Shown here: piece by piece, positions 1 through 8,292 of the stretch
Numbering within the stretch: position 1 is the stretch's first letter
Layout of the letters: each line of letters starts with the position of its first letter
Source of the DNA: Photobacterium sanguinicancri
Lineage (GTDB): Bacteria; Pseudomonadota; Gammaproteobacteria; Enterobacterales; Vibrionaceae
Direction: 5' to 3'
Assembly (NCBI RefSeq): GCF_002265265.1
Contig: NZ_NOIF01000019.1
Location: 1-44,652 of the forward strand
DNA length: 44,652 nt
Program-made: the position numbers and the translations under genes
Notes under the pieces: generated by a model
Told to the model about the DNA's origin: nothing
Databases searched by the model: none
Seen by the model: the letters and a program-made list of their open reading frames with translations, nothing else

Positions 1-1
1 T

Positions 2-562
2 AATAGTTCAGTCGCTGTTTTAATTTTACTCTTTTGTTGGCCGCTTATTTTATTCGCTATTTTATTTATAAAGTTAGAAGACGGTATTTCATCGCCCATT
101 TTATATTCCCAGCAACGTATTGGTTTGAAAGGGAAACCATTCAAAATCTATAAATTTAGAAGCATGTCCTTAGACGCGGAAAAAGATGGCATAAAATGGG
201 CAGAAAAAGCAGACCCTCGCATAACCAGAGTTGGCCACTACCTTCGTAAATATCGCATAGACGAGCTACCCCAACTTTTTAATGTTTTTCGAGGTGATAT
301 GTGTTTTGTTGGCCCTCGCCCTGAACGCCCTCATTTTTCAGAACAATTCGAAGAGTCTATTCCATATTACAACCATCGCCATAATGTTAAGCCCGGCTTA
401 ACAGGCTGGGCTCAACTAAAGTATCCCTATGGTTGTGGCAAGGAAGATGCCATTGAAAAACTAAAGTTTGACCTTTATTACATAAAACATCGTAGCTTTA
501 TCCTTGATTTACTGATACTCGTGCGCACTTCTGAAATAGTGCTGTTTGGTAAAGGACGTTAG
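2..562 (+). CDS. Initiating sugar transferase (undecaprenyl-phosphate glycosylphosphotransferase), 5'-truncated by window edge
   Basis: The reading frame is open from base 2, so the gene begins upstream of the window; an internal TTG at 125 is not the true start. The visible part opens with a hydrophobic helix ending in a short charged stretch, followed by the family signature QQRIGLKGKPFKIYKFRSM and, further on, DELPQLFNVFRGDMCFVGPRP and KPGLTGWAQ. These are the hallmarks of the bacterial sugar transferase domain (WcaJ/EpsL/PssY type), which moves a sugar-1-phosphate from a nucleotide sugar onto undecaprenyl phosphate at the inner membrane and so starts the polymer repeat unit. It sits 37 bp before an exosortase-locus polysaccharide deacetylase, consistent with the EpsB-type enzyme of XrtA/PEP-CTERM clusters. 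The sugar used cannot be read from sequence. Family assignment is very secure. Confidence 0.93.
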   Translation, partial: NSSVAVLILLFCWPLILFAILFIKLEDGISSPILYSQQRIGLKGKPFKIYKFRSMSLDAEKDGIKWAEKADPRITRVGHYLRKYRIDELPQLFNVFRGDMCFVGPRPERPHFSEQFEESIPYYNHRHNVKPGLTGWAQLKYPYGCGKEDAIEKLKFDLYYIKHRSFILDLLILVRTSEIVLFGKGR

Positions 563-599
563 TTCTTGATATTCCATCACTTATTCTAGAGGGCTTGCC

Positions 600-1532
600 A
601 TGAATGGATTCACAAATAACATTCTCCCAACAACCAATGCTTTAACCATTGATGTAGAAGATTACTTTCATGTTGAAGCATTTTCATCTGTTGTAAAACG
701 GGAGGATTGGGGCAATAAATACCCGTTACGTGTTGAAAAGAATACTCATCGCATTCTTAACATCCTTGATCAGCATGATGTAAAAGCTACGTTTTTTATC
801 TTAGGTTGGGTCGCAGAAGCCTGCCCCAATTTAGCACGAGCAATTGTTGCAGGTGGGCATGAGTTGGCGAGCCATGGTTTTGCCCACCAGCATGCGAACA
901 AACAAACACGAGAAACCTTTAGGCAAGATATATGTCGCAGTAAGCAGCTACTCGAAGATCAATCTGGTATGCGCGTGCATGGCTACCGTGCACCCAGCTT
1001 TTCAATTGGGCTAGGTAACACTTGGGCTTTTGAAGAATTACAACAAGCGGGCTTTAGCTACACTAGCAGCACTTATCCTGTTAAACACGATATTTACGGC
1101 ACACCAGAGTGGCCTCGATTTAAGCATCTACGCCAAGAAGGGATTATCGAAATTCCAATTCCAACACTCAATGTACTAAATCGAAATGTACCTATTGGTG
1201 GTGGGGGATATTTTCGATTGTACCCATATGCTTTAAGTCGCTATTTCATAGAGCGTTTCAGGCAACAAACTCAACAGCCTTTCAGTTTTTATTTCCATCC
1301 GTGGGAAATTGACCCTATGCAACCACAAATGCACGGTATTTCAATAAAATCTCGTGTACGGCACTACCTGAACTTGAATCGTATGGAAGCCCGCATTCAT
1401 CGGCTCCTCAGCGATTTCCAGTGGGACACAATGTACAACACCTATCAATTACATGGATTAGTAAGCGATGAAAAATCTAGCAATCAGGAAGATAGCAGAC
1501 AACGACTTTCCAGCTTGGGACAATTACGTTGA
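600..1532 (+). CDS. XrtA-associated polysaccharide deacetylase (NodB-like, CE4)
   Basis: A 310-residue protein that starts with the subfamily signature LTIDVEDYFHVEAF (Asp18 and Asp21 region) and carries the second metal site SHGFAHQ (His92, His96). Both are typical of NodB/CE4 deacetylases, which remove N- or O-acetyl groups from polysaccharides with a bound divalent metal. The DVEDYFHVEAF form is characteristic of the deacetylase found in exosortase A exopolysaccharide loci. No signal peptide is evident. The last ~65 bp overlap the start of the next gene in another frame, so the C-terminal tail, rich in polar residues (EKSSNQEDSRQR), may be an extension relative to relatives. It probably modifies the polymer made by the surrounding glycosyltransferases. 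Confidence 0.92.
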   Translation: MNGFTNNILPTTNALTIDVEDYFHVEAFSSVVKREDWGNKYPLRVEKNTHRILNILDQHDVKATFFILGWVAEACPNLARAIVAGGHELASHGFAHQHANKQTRETFRQDICRSKQLLEDQSGMRVHGYRAPSFSIGLGNTWAFEELQQAGFSYTSSTYPVKHDIYGTPEWPRFKHLRQEGIIEIPIPTLNVLNRNVPIGGGGYFRLYPYALSRYFIERFRQQTQQPFSFYFHPWEIDPMQPQMHGISIKSRVRHYLNLNRMEARIHRLLSDFQWDTMYNTYQLHGLVSDEKSSNQEDSRQRLSSLGQLR

Positions 1533-2508
1533 TAACCATGACGACGGTAGCTTTTTTCATCTAACGGGGTGGCAACATGTTATCAGTAAAGTTTTTGGTC
1601 ATCGTCATCACTATTTATTAGCGGAAAATGATGATCAGCTTGTCGGCATATTGCCGCTTTTTGAGCAAAAAAGTCGATTGTTTGGTCATGCGCTAGTCTC
1701 GACCCCTTTTTGCGTTTACGGCGGTGTTATTGCCGATGATGATGATGTTAGAAAAGCATTAGAAAAAGCAGCTTATGAACTAGGATGTTCACTCAATGTT
1801 GATTACATTGAACTAAGGGACAAAGAGAATAAAGAAAGTGAAGCACCTTGGCAGCCACATTGTCATCACGCAACGTTCTCATGTGCGCTCGAAGCTAACC
1901 CTGATGCCATCCTCTCGACGGTTAAACGTAAACAACGCGCTGTTATTCGCCAATCCAATAAAAACAGCTTACACGCAGATCTAACAAATAACCCTGCACT
2001 TTGTTATCAAGTATATGCTGAATCAGTCCGAAATTTGGGTACACCTGTTTTTAACAAAGCGCTTTTTAGTGAGTTAAAACAAACTTTTGGCGAACGTTGT
2101 GAAACGCTCGTTATTAGGGACAGTAACAATGTCCCTGTTTCAAGCGTTTTAAGTTTTTACTACAAAAAACAAGTCCTTCCCTATTATGGCGGCGGTACAA
2201 CGCAAGCCAGACAGCTAAAAAGTAATGACTTTATGTACTACCAGCTCATGTGTGAAGCCCAGAAAAAAGGGGCTGACGCTTTTGATTTTGGCCGTAGCAA
2301 AATTGACTCGGGCGCTTATCAATATAAACGTCACTGGGGAATGGACGAAAAACCACTGCACTATCGCATTGCCCTTGTTAACGCAAAATCTCTCCCTAAC
2401 TTATCGCCAAACAATCCAAAGTATCGTTTTTTCATCCAAGCATGGCAAAAACTGCCACTCGGCATTAGTCGCCAATTAGGGCCAATGTTATCGAAGTATT
2501 TAGGGTGA
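1468..2508 (+). CDS. FemAB-like protein, XrtA/PEP-CTERM locus type
   Basis: A 346-residue protein with a GNAT/FemAB fold. The N-terminal part (SFFHLTGWQHVISKVFGH, residues ~28-45) and the late motif ADAFDFGRSK followed by a YQYKRHWG stretch match the FemAB-related proteins found next to exosortase A genes. FemAB relatives transfer aminoacyl or acyl groups; the substrate of this subfamily is not established. The ATG at 1468 lies inside the deacetylase gene (65-bp overlap), but the conserved N-terminus begins soon after it, so the start is supported. The stop overlaps the region just ahead of the next gene, giving a tight operon. Confidence 0.88.
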   Translation: MKNLAIRKIADNDFPAWDNYVDNHDDGSFFHLTGWQHVISKVFGHRHHYLLAENDDQLVGILPLFEQKSRLFGHALVSTPFCVYGGVIADDDDVRKALEKAAYELGCSLNVDYIELRDKENKESEAPWQPHCHHATFSCALEANPDAILSTVKRKQRAVIRQSNKNSLHADLTNNPALCYQVYAESVRNLGTPVFNKALFSELKQTFGERCETLVIRDSNNVPVSSVLSFYYKKQVLPYYGGGTTQARQLKSNDFMYYQLMCEAQKKGADAFDFGRSKIDSGAYQYKRHWGMDEKPLHYRIALVNAKSLPNLSPNNPKYRFFIQAWQKLPLGISRQLGPMLSKYLG

Positions 2509-2513
2509 ACACT

Positions 2514-3728
2514 ATGAAAGAGCCATTGTTATACCTATGCCACCGCATTCCTTTCCCGCCCAATAAAGGCGATAAGATAACAACGTGCAACGTACTTAAA
2601 TTTTTAAGTCGCCATTTCGATGTTTATCTTGGTTGTTTTATCGATGATCAGTTTGATCAGCGCTATGTCGATGACGTAAAAAAACTGTGTAAAGAGACCC
2701 TCTTTATTCCACTGAATCCTTCTATAGCAAAGGTTAAAGGCTTACGCGCTTTTTTAACGGGTGATCCAATCACAGTGCCTTACTACTCGCACAAAAAAAT
2801 GCAAAACTGGGTTAATCAGGTTATAACCACCCATGGTATCGAAAAGGCCTTCGTCTATTCAGGCTGTATGGCGCAGTACCTACTTAATCCGCCCACTTCG
2901 ATTCATAAAGTGATTCATTTTGCTGATATTGATTCCGATAAATGGCGCCAGTATGCACATCAAGCAACGGGCATCATGCGCTATGTTTATCAACGAGAAC
3001 ATACGACGCTAGAGCATTTTGAGATAAACGTTGCTGATAACTTTGATATCAGCTGTTTTATTTCAGAAACTGAAGCTGACCAATTTAAAACCATGGTCGA
3101 TAAACAGACCAAACCAAAAATTCAAATTCTTGAAAATGGTCTCGATTGCGCTTACTTTTCGCCCGAGCAACCCTCTGTGCTATCAGAGCCCTACGCATTA
3201 GATTCACAAAACTACATCGTTTTCACTGGCGCTATGGACTACCGCCCCAATATTGATGCTGTTTTGTGGTTTGTCGAAAATGTATGGCCAAGTGTGCTTG
3301 CCGCGCAACCAGAGAGTTATTTTTATATCGTCGGTTCAGCCCCGCCTAAATCTGTACTCAATTTAGCGCAAGAAAAAGGGGTTGTGGTAACGGGCAGAGT
3401 TGAAGATATTCGCCCATATATGCAACATGCGAAAGGCGCCATCGCACCAATGCGGATGGCTCGTGGGATTCAAAATAAAATATTAGAAGCAATGGCGATG
3501 GCGAAGCCTGTTCTCTCATCCACCATCGGCATGGAGGGGCTTGAAAACTACCCGACGCAATACCTTTCTGTCGAGGATTCCCCTGAAGAAATCACAGCTT
3601 GGATTATTGAAAAATTAGAGAATCCAGTACTTACCGCAACGGAGTCCCGTCAATGGCTTGAAGCCAATTTTAGCTGGGAGGCCAAACTCACCCCCCTATT
3701 AAGCTATTTAGGAGAGAGCCATGAATAA
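2514..3728 (+). CDS. Glycosyltransferase, XrtA/PEP-CTERM-associated (Stp1-like, GT4)
   Basis: About 404 residues. The N-terminal LLYLCHRIPFPPNKGDK is the hallmark of the Stp1 sugar transferase family of exosortase A loci. The C-terminal half has a GT-B Rossmann domain with VFTGAMDYRPNIDAV, donor-site residues and the conserved ARGIQNKILEAMAMAKPVLSS segment (the EX7E-like region). A GTG at 2505 would also be in frame and overlap the previous stop, but the ATG at 2514 is preferred because AGGG sits 8 nt upstream of it and the family N-terminus begins right there. It is cytoplasmic and adds a sugar to the lipid-linked repeat unit. The last bases overlap the start of xrtA by 8 bp. Confidence 0.9.
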   Translation: MKEPLLYLCHRIPFPPNKGDKITTCNVLKFLSRHFDVYLGCFIDDQFDQRYVDDVKKLCKETLFIPLNPSIAKVKGLRAFLTGDPITVPYYSHKKMQNWVNQVITTHGIEKAFVYSGCMAQYLLNPPTSIHKVIHFADIDSDKWRQYAHQATGIMRYVYQREHTTLEHFEINVADNFDISCFISETEADQFKTMVDKQTKPKIQILENGLDCAYFSPEQPSVLSEPYALDSQNYIVFTGAMDYRPNIDAVLWFVENVWPSVLAAQPESYFYIVGSAPPKSVLNLAQEKGVVVTGRVEDIRPYMQHAKGAIAPMRMARGIQNKILEAMAMAKPVLSSTIGMEGLENYPTQYLSVEDSPEEITAWIIEKLENPVLTATESRQWLEANFSWEAKLTPLLSYLGESHE

Positions 3729-5130
3729 CTCTATCATATTACGCTTAATGCTTCCTTTGGCCGCGTGGGGGCTGGTTTTTTCAGGCTCTTTACAAACAAT
3801 GGTCAGTGTATGGATGCAATCAAAAACCTATGAACACTGCTTTTTGATTGTTCCTATTTCATTATGGCTAGTATGGCAAAAGCGACAAGATATTCGGAAA
3901 GTACCTTACACCTCTAGTTGGATCCCTCTTTTCTTACTCATTTTTCCTGCGATGTTATGGCTTCTTGGGCGCGCAGCCGATATATCTTTATTTCAGCACG
4001 TGGCCAGTGTAGTCAGTTTGCAACTCATCATATGGGCAGTCATTGGCACCCCAATGGCAAAGCTACTTTGGTTCCCTATCCTCTTTTTGATTTTTGCGGC
4101 GCCCTTTGGCGAAGAGCTGGTACCGGCACTTCAGATTATCACAGCTGATCTTTCCGTTTTCTTCTTAAATATTGTTAATATTCCGGTATACCGTGAAGGC
4201 CTTTACCTCACGATTCCTAATGGCCAATTTCACGTTGCTGAAGCATGTTCTGGTATACGCTTTCTTATTTCGAGCATTGCCTTGGGAACGCTTTTTGCCT
4301 ACTTGCAATTCAACCATTGGTGGAAACGAATCCTTTTCACTGGCTTTTCTTTTATCTTCCCTATTGTTGCCAATGGACTCAGGGCTTTTGGCATTATCAC
4401 TATTGGTTACCTCAGCGATATGGAGCACGCAACAGGTGCTGATCACCTCGTATATGGTTGGGTATTTTTCAGTATTGTTATTTTGGTTATCTTTTTCACT
4501 GCCAATATCTTTGCCGATCCTCCTGCGAAAAGCACTGACTTTGCCTTTCATAATGTCTCTACCGAGAAAGCAGATAAAAGTCTGAAAGTTATCGGTTGTT
4601 TAACCATGGTTTTACTAAGCTTAGGGTTATGGGAACAATCCTTTAAAACTAACGATATCGTCGCGAAAAACGCAAAGCTGATGCCAAACAATGTCACGCC
4701 TATCAGTCAATCAAAATGGGGAATTCAGTTTCAACACGCTCAACAACACGTCTTAGGTCAGAGTCAAGATGGCAGTGTTGAGTACTTCAATGCAATATTC
4801 AGTCTTCGTCAAGATGAAGGCGAAATTATCAATCAAAACAATCAATTATTTAATAAGAAACACTGGAGGGAAGTGGCTTCACAGGTTATTCAGTTAACTC
4901 CAGATCTCGATGCCACCGAAGTCCTTGTTTTAAATGATACTGGCACACAGATGAAAATCATCTACTGGTACTGTGTCGATGACTTTTGCTCAAGTAAGCC
5001 CATTGATATTAAGTGGGCACAAGCGACCCGCTTAATTACAGGACAAAATGCAACGGCAGAAGTACTCGCGGTTGCCAGTACAACTCTTAGCGAGAGCACA
5101 ATACGAGAACTAGCAAAACAATGGCAGTAG
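3721..5130 (+). CDS. xrtA: Exosortase A fused to an EpsI-like domain
   Basis: A 469-residue polytopic membrane protein. Residues ~10-260 hold about eight hydrophobic helices and the exosortase catalytic set: Cys176 in EACSGIRFL, Arg221 in VANGLRAFGI, and His242 in ADHLVYGW. The C-terminal ~190 residues after one more helix form the soluble EpsI-like domain (DUF3485 type), commonly fused to XrtA. Exosortases act like sortases on the outer face of the inner membrane: they cut PEP-CTERM tails and transfer the protein onward. The gene sits in the middle of the polysaccharide genes, as is usual for XrtA. No protein with a recognisable PEP-CTERM tail is encoded in this window, so the substrates lie elsewhere. 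Identification is very firm. Confidence 0.95.
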   Translation: MNNSIILRLMLPLAAWGLVFSGSLQTMVSVWMQSKTYEHCFLIVPISLWLVWQKRQDIRKVPYTSSWIPLFLLIFPAMLWLLGRAADISLFQHVASVVSLQLIIWAVIGTPMAKLLWFPILFLIFAAPFGEELVPALQIITADLSVFFLNIVNIPVYREGLYLTIPNGQFHVAEACSGIRFLISSIALGTLFAYLQFNHWWKRILFTGFSFIFPIVANGLRAFGIITIGYLSDMEHATGADHLVYGWVFFSIVILVIFFTANIFADPPAKSTDFAFHNVSTEKADKSLKVIGCLTMVLLSLGLWEQSFKTNDIVAKNAKLMPNNVTPISQSKWGIQFQHAQQHVLGQSQDGSVEYFNAIFSLRQDEGEIINQNNQLFNKKHWREVASQVIQLTPDLDATEVLVLNDTGTQMKIIYWYCVDDFCSSKPIDIKWAQATRLITGQNATAEVLAVASTTLSESTIRELAKQWQ

Positions 5131-5166
5131 CCATGATGACGGACGCTCACCATAAAAGGATTATCT

Positions 5167-7062
5167 ATGTGTGGAATTGCGGGGATTTTCAATCTTTATC
5201 GAACCGCCCCATTACAGCCAGAGCTACTTAAAACCATTAATCGTCGGCAAAGCCATCGCGGTCCAGATGATGAAGGTTACTATTTTGACAGTTACATTGG
5301 CTTGGCGCACCGTCGTTTGTCTATCATCGATTTATCAGGCGGTCATCAGCCGCTATTCAATGAAGATGGTAGTATCGCAGTCGTTTTCAATGGTGAGATT
5401 TATAACTTTCAATCCTTAGTTGCTGAGCTAACACAAGCGGGTCATGTCTTTAGTACATACAGTGACACCGAGGTCATTGTGCACGCATGGGAAGAATGGG
5501 GAGAAAAAGCGGTAACGCGTTTTCGCGGTATGTTTACCTTTGCCATTTGGGATACTAACCGTCGTCAATTATTTATTGCTCGTGATCGTTTGGGCAAGAA
5601 GCCTCTTTTTTACAGCCAAACAGCCCAAGGGCAACTTGTTTTTGCATCTGAATTAAAAGTACTGCTTGAACACCCAGAAGTGAGCCATGCGTTACGACCT
5701 GAAATGGCAGAAGATTTCTTCATGTATGGTTATATCCCAGATCCCTACACGGCTTACCAGCATATCTATAAACTTGAAGCTGGCCATACCATGCTGCTAA
5801 CACCCGGAGAGCAATTAAGAACATCCCCTTATTGGGATCTTTCAGCGCCTGAAAATTATTTAAGTTGGGAGCAAACCCAAGGGGCATTGATTGAACAGTT
5901 AGAAGACGCAGTAAAAATACGTTTAATGGCAGATGTACCATTAGGGGCATTTCTTTCTGGTGGTGTCGACTCTAGCGCCATTGTCTCTATGATGGCTCGC
6001 TTACAAAATAACCCTGTAAACACCTGTGCTATTGGCTTCAATGAAGCTGAATTTGATGAAAGTGAATATGCCCTTCAAATCGCGAACCAATACAGTACCA
6101 ATCATATCGCTCACATTGTGGATGCTGATGATGTCAGCTTAATTAAGCAACTCAATGATATTTACGATGAACCGTTTGCCGACAGTTCTGCATTGCCTAC
6201 ATACAGAGTATGTCAGCTCGCCAGAAAGTCGGTTAAAGTTGCACTATCAGGTGACGGTGGTGATGAGATATTCGGTGGATATCGCCGCCATCGCATGCAT
6301 TTAGCAGAGCAAAGAGTCCGCCAAGCAATCCCTTCCCGTTTCCGTAAAACCATATTTGGCTCACTCGGCAGGCTTTATCCCAAGGCTGATTGGGCACCAC
6401 GCCCATTACGCGCCAAAACAACGTTTCAATCGCTGGCATTAAACCAAGTAGAAGCGTATGCCAGCTCTATATCTAAGCTGCGTGTGGATGAACGCGAACA
6501 ATTATTTAGTACCCAATATCACCAGCAGTTGAATGGCTATAACGGTATCGATCAATTAACACAACATGCCAATAATGCCCCAACCGATGATCCCCTCAAG
6601 CTCATTCAATACTTAGATATAAAAACGTGGTTAGTCGGCGATATTCTGACTAAAGTTGACCGCGCCAGTATGGCTAACTCGCTAGAAGTCCGTGCACCTT
6701 TATTGGACCATGAGTTTATCGAGTGGGCTTTTAGCGTTCGTAGCCAAGACAATATTCAGAGCGTGCAAGGTAAAGGGGTACAAGGAAAGTACGCGTTCAA
6801 AAAAGCCTTAGAACCCTATATTAACCAAGACATTTTGTATCGACCTAAAATGGGATTCTCCATGCCGATTAGCCAATGGTTTAGGACATCCCTTAAGCAA
6901 ACGCTACACGATTCTGTTTTGTCCACCAATATGCTGGACAGTGGTTACTTCAATGTCGACCACCTTAAAAAAATGCTACAAGAACACAGCGAAGGTTATC
7001 GCGATCATGGTGCGTCATTGTGGTGTTTACTGATGTTCTCTCAATTCATGATGAAGCAATAG
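5167..7062 (+). CDS. Asparagine-synthase-like amidotransferase, XrtA-associated
   Basis: A 631-residue class II glutamine amidotransferase. Cys2 of the opening MCGIAGIF is the nucleophile. RGPDDEG, HRRLSIIDLS and FNGEIYNF complete the glutaminase domain (residues 1-~190). The synthase domain carries the PP-loop ATP motif LSGGVDSS (~residue 265) and LSGDGGDEIFGGYRRH. The subfamily accompanies exosortase A loci, where it is thought to amidate or aminate a component of the polysaccharide rather than make free asparagine. A Shine-Dalgarno AAGGA lies just before the ATG at 5167. It follows xrtA by 36 bp and precedes a glycosyltransferase by 14 bp, so it belongs to the same operon. Confidence 0.92.
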   Translation: MCGIAGIFNLYRTAPLQPELLKTINRRQSHRGPDDEGYYFDSYIGLAHRRLSIIDLSGGHQPLFNEDGSIAVVFNGEIYNFQSLVAELTQAGHVFSTYSDTEVIVHAWEEWGEKAVTRFRGMFTFAIWDTNRRQLFIARDRLGKKPLFYSQTAQGQLVFASELKVLLEHPEVSHALRPEMAEDFFMYGYIPDPYTAYQHIYKLEAGHTMLLTPGEQLRTSPYWDLSAPENYLSWEQTQGALIEQLEDAVKIRLMADVPLGAFLSGGVDSSAIVSMMARLQNNPVNTCAIGFNEAEFDESEYALQIANQYSTNHIAHIVDADDVSLIKQLNDIYDEPFADSSALPTYRVCQLARKSVKVALSGDGGDEIFGGYRRHRMHLAEQRVRQAIPSRFRKTIFGSLGRLYPKADWAPRPLRAKTTFQSLALNQVEAYASSISKLRVDEREQLFSTQYHQQLNGYNGIDQLTQHANNAPTDDPLKLIQYLDIKTWLVGDILTKVDRASMANSLEVRAPLLDHEFIEWAFSVRSQDNIQSVQGKGVQGKYAFKKALEPYINQDILYRPKMGFSMPISQWFRTSLKQTLHDSVLSTNMLDSGYFNVDHLKKMLQEHSEGYRDHGASLWCLLMFSQFMMKQ

Positions 7063-7076
7063 GAAACAGTCTCAGT

Positions 7077-8258
7077 ATGAATATATTAACGATTTCGACA
7101 CTGTTCCCAAATAGCATGGATCCTAAACATGGCGTATTTATTGAGACAAGGCTAAAGCATTTAAAAAAACATTATCCCGACGTGAACATTACGGTTATCG
7201 CCCCTGTCCCATGGTTCCCATTCAAGTCCGCTTACTTTGGCCAGTACAGCCTATATGCCAACACACCACAGCATGAACAGCGCAATGGGTTTGAGGTGTA
7301 TCACCCTCGCTATCTTGTCATACCCAAAATAGGCATGACATTAACACCTGTCACCCTTGCTCATAGTATAGAAAAGCAAATTCAGGCCCTTCTTGATCAA
7401 GGGCTGACGTTTGATGCTATCGATGGCCACTATTTCTATCCCGATGGCGTTGCTATCAACCAAGTCGCCAAACGTTTTAACATCCCTTATACAGTAACGG
7501 CTCGCGGGACTGACATTAACCTTATTCCACAATTTAGTAAGCCTAAACGGCAAATCCAACAAGTGCTTCAAGACAGTAATCACAACATGGCAGTGTGTGA
7601 AGCACTGCGCCAAGAAATGCTCTCACTTGGTGCTGAGCCACAAAAAGTAAGCACACTCCGTAACGGAGTCGATTTGGATCTGTTTCAATTCAGCAATGAA
7701 GATAAACAACAGCAACTTCGTGAAGAATTAGAACTACCAGCTGATAAAACGATCGTGATTTCAGTTGGCTGGCTGATTGAACGTAAAGGGCATCATCATG
7801 TGATCCGTGCTATCAATGATGTACCAAACGCGATTTTATTGATTGCAGGCAACGGCCCTGAAGATAAAAAGCTCAAGCAACTGGTTACATCACTAGGGCT
7901 AGAGGGGCGTGTTCACTTTTTGGGACAACAACCGCAGCCTATGCTGTGTAAATACTATGGTGCTGCCGATACATTAGTTTTAGCTTCCAGCCGAGAAGGT
8001 TGGGCTAACGTATTATTAGAAGCGATGGCCTGTGGCACCCCTGTGGTTGCCACCAAAATTTGGGGTTCACCCGAAGTTGTACAACATCCCCATGCTGGGG
8101 TATTAGTCGACAGAGAGCCACAGCAAATTGCCAAAGCAATCAACCAGCTTAGCCATAAAACCTTCACACGATTAGATACCCGCAAGTACGCAGAACAATT
8201 TGACTGGCAGAGTACATCTGACAAGCAATATGCACTATTTAGTGAATTAGTGAATTAG
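7077..8258 (+). CDS. Glycosyltransferase family 4
   Basis: About 393 residues starting at the ATG at 7077 (MNILTISTLFPNS), with AGGA 13 nt upstream; an earlier in-frame codon at 7020 lies inside the amidotransferase gene and is disfavoured. The N-terminal domain has the P-(x)-HG-F segment common to GT4 enzymes (FPNSMDPKHGVFIE). The C-terminal GT-B domain has VGWLIERKGHH, GNGPEDKKL and the EX7E motif SREGWANVLLEAMACGTPVV. It would add a sugar to the growing repeat unit at the cytoplasmic face. The last codons run into four copies of the octamer TGAATTAG (8243-8274); the stop lies in the second copy. Donor and acceptor are not predictable. Confidence 0.88.
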   Translation: MNILTISTLFPNSMDPKHGVFIETRLKHLKKHYPDVNITVIAPVPWFPFKSAYFGQYSLYANTPQHEQRNGFEVYHPRYLVIPKIGMTLTPVTLAHSIEKQIQALLDQGLTFDAIDGHYFYPDGVAINQVAKRFNIPYTVTARGTDINLIPQFSKPKRQIQQVLQDSNHNMAVCEALRQEMLSLGAEPQKVSTLRNGVDLDLFQFSNEDKQQQLREELELPADKTIVISVGWLIERKGHHHVIRAINDVPNAILLIAGNGPEDKKLKQLVTSLGLEGRVHFLGQQPQPMLCKYYGAADTLVLASSREGWANVLLEAMACGTPVVATKIWGSPEVVQHPHAGVLVDREPQQIAKAINQLSHKTFTRLDTRKYAEQFDWQSTSDKQYALFSELVN

Positions 8259-8274
8259 TGAATTAGTGAATTAG
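8243..8274 (+). repeat. Short tandem repeat, four 8-bp units (TGAATTAG)
   Basis: Four perfect head-to-tail copies of TGAATTAG span the stop codon of the preceding glycosyltransferase gene and the gap to the next gene. The stop TAG is formed at the end of copy two, so gain or loss of copies three and four would change only spacing, not the protein. Upstream of the next ATG the ribosome-binding AAGG follows the repeat, so copy number could move that gene relative to the stop codon. Confidence 0.85.
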
Positions 8275-8292
8275 AAAAAAGGTTTATCACGG

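Noticed and set aside
8243..8274. Phase-variable switch of the glycosyltransferase
   Set aside because: The stop codon forms in the second repeat copy whatever the total number, so slippage in later copies cannot turn the protein on or off.
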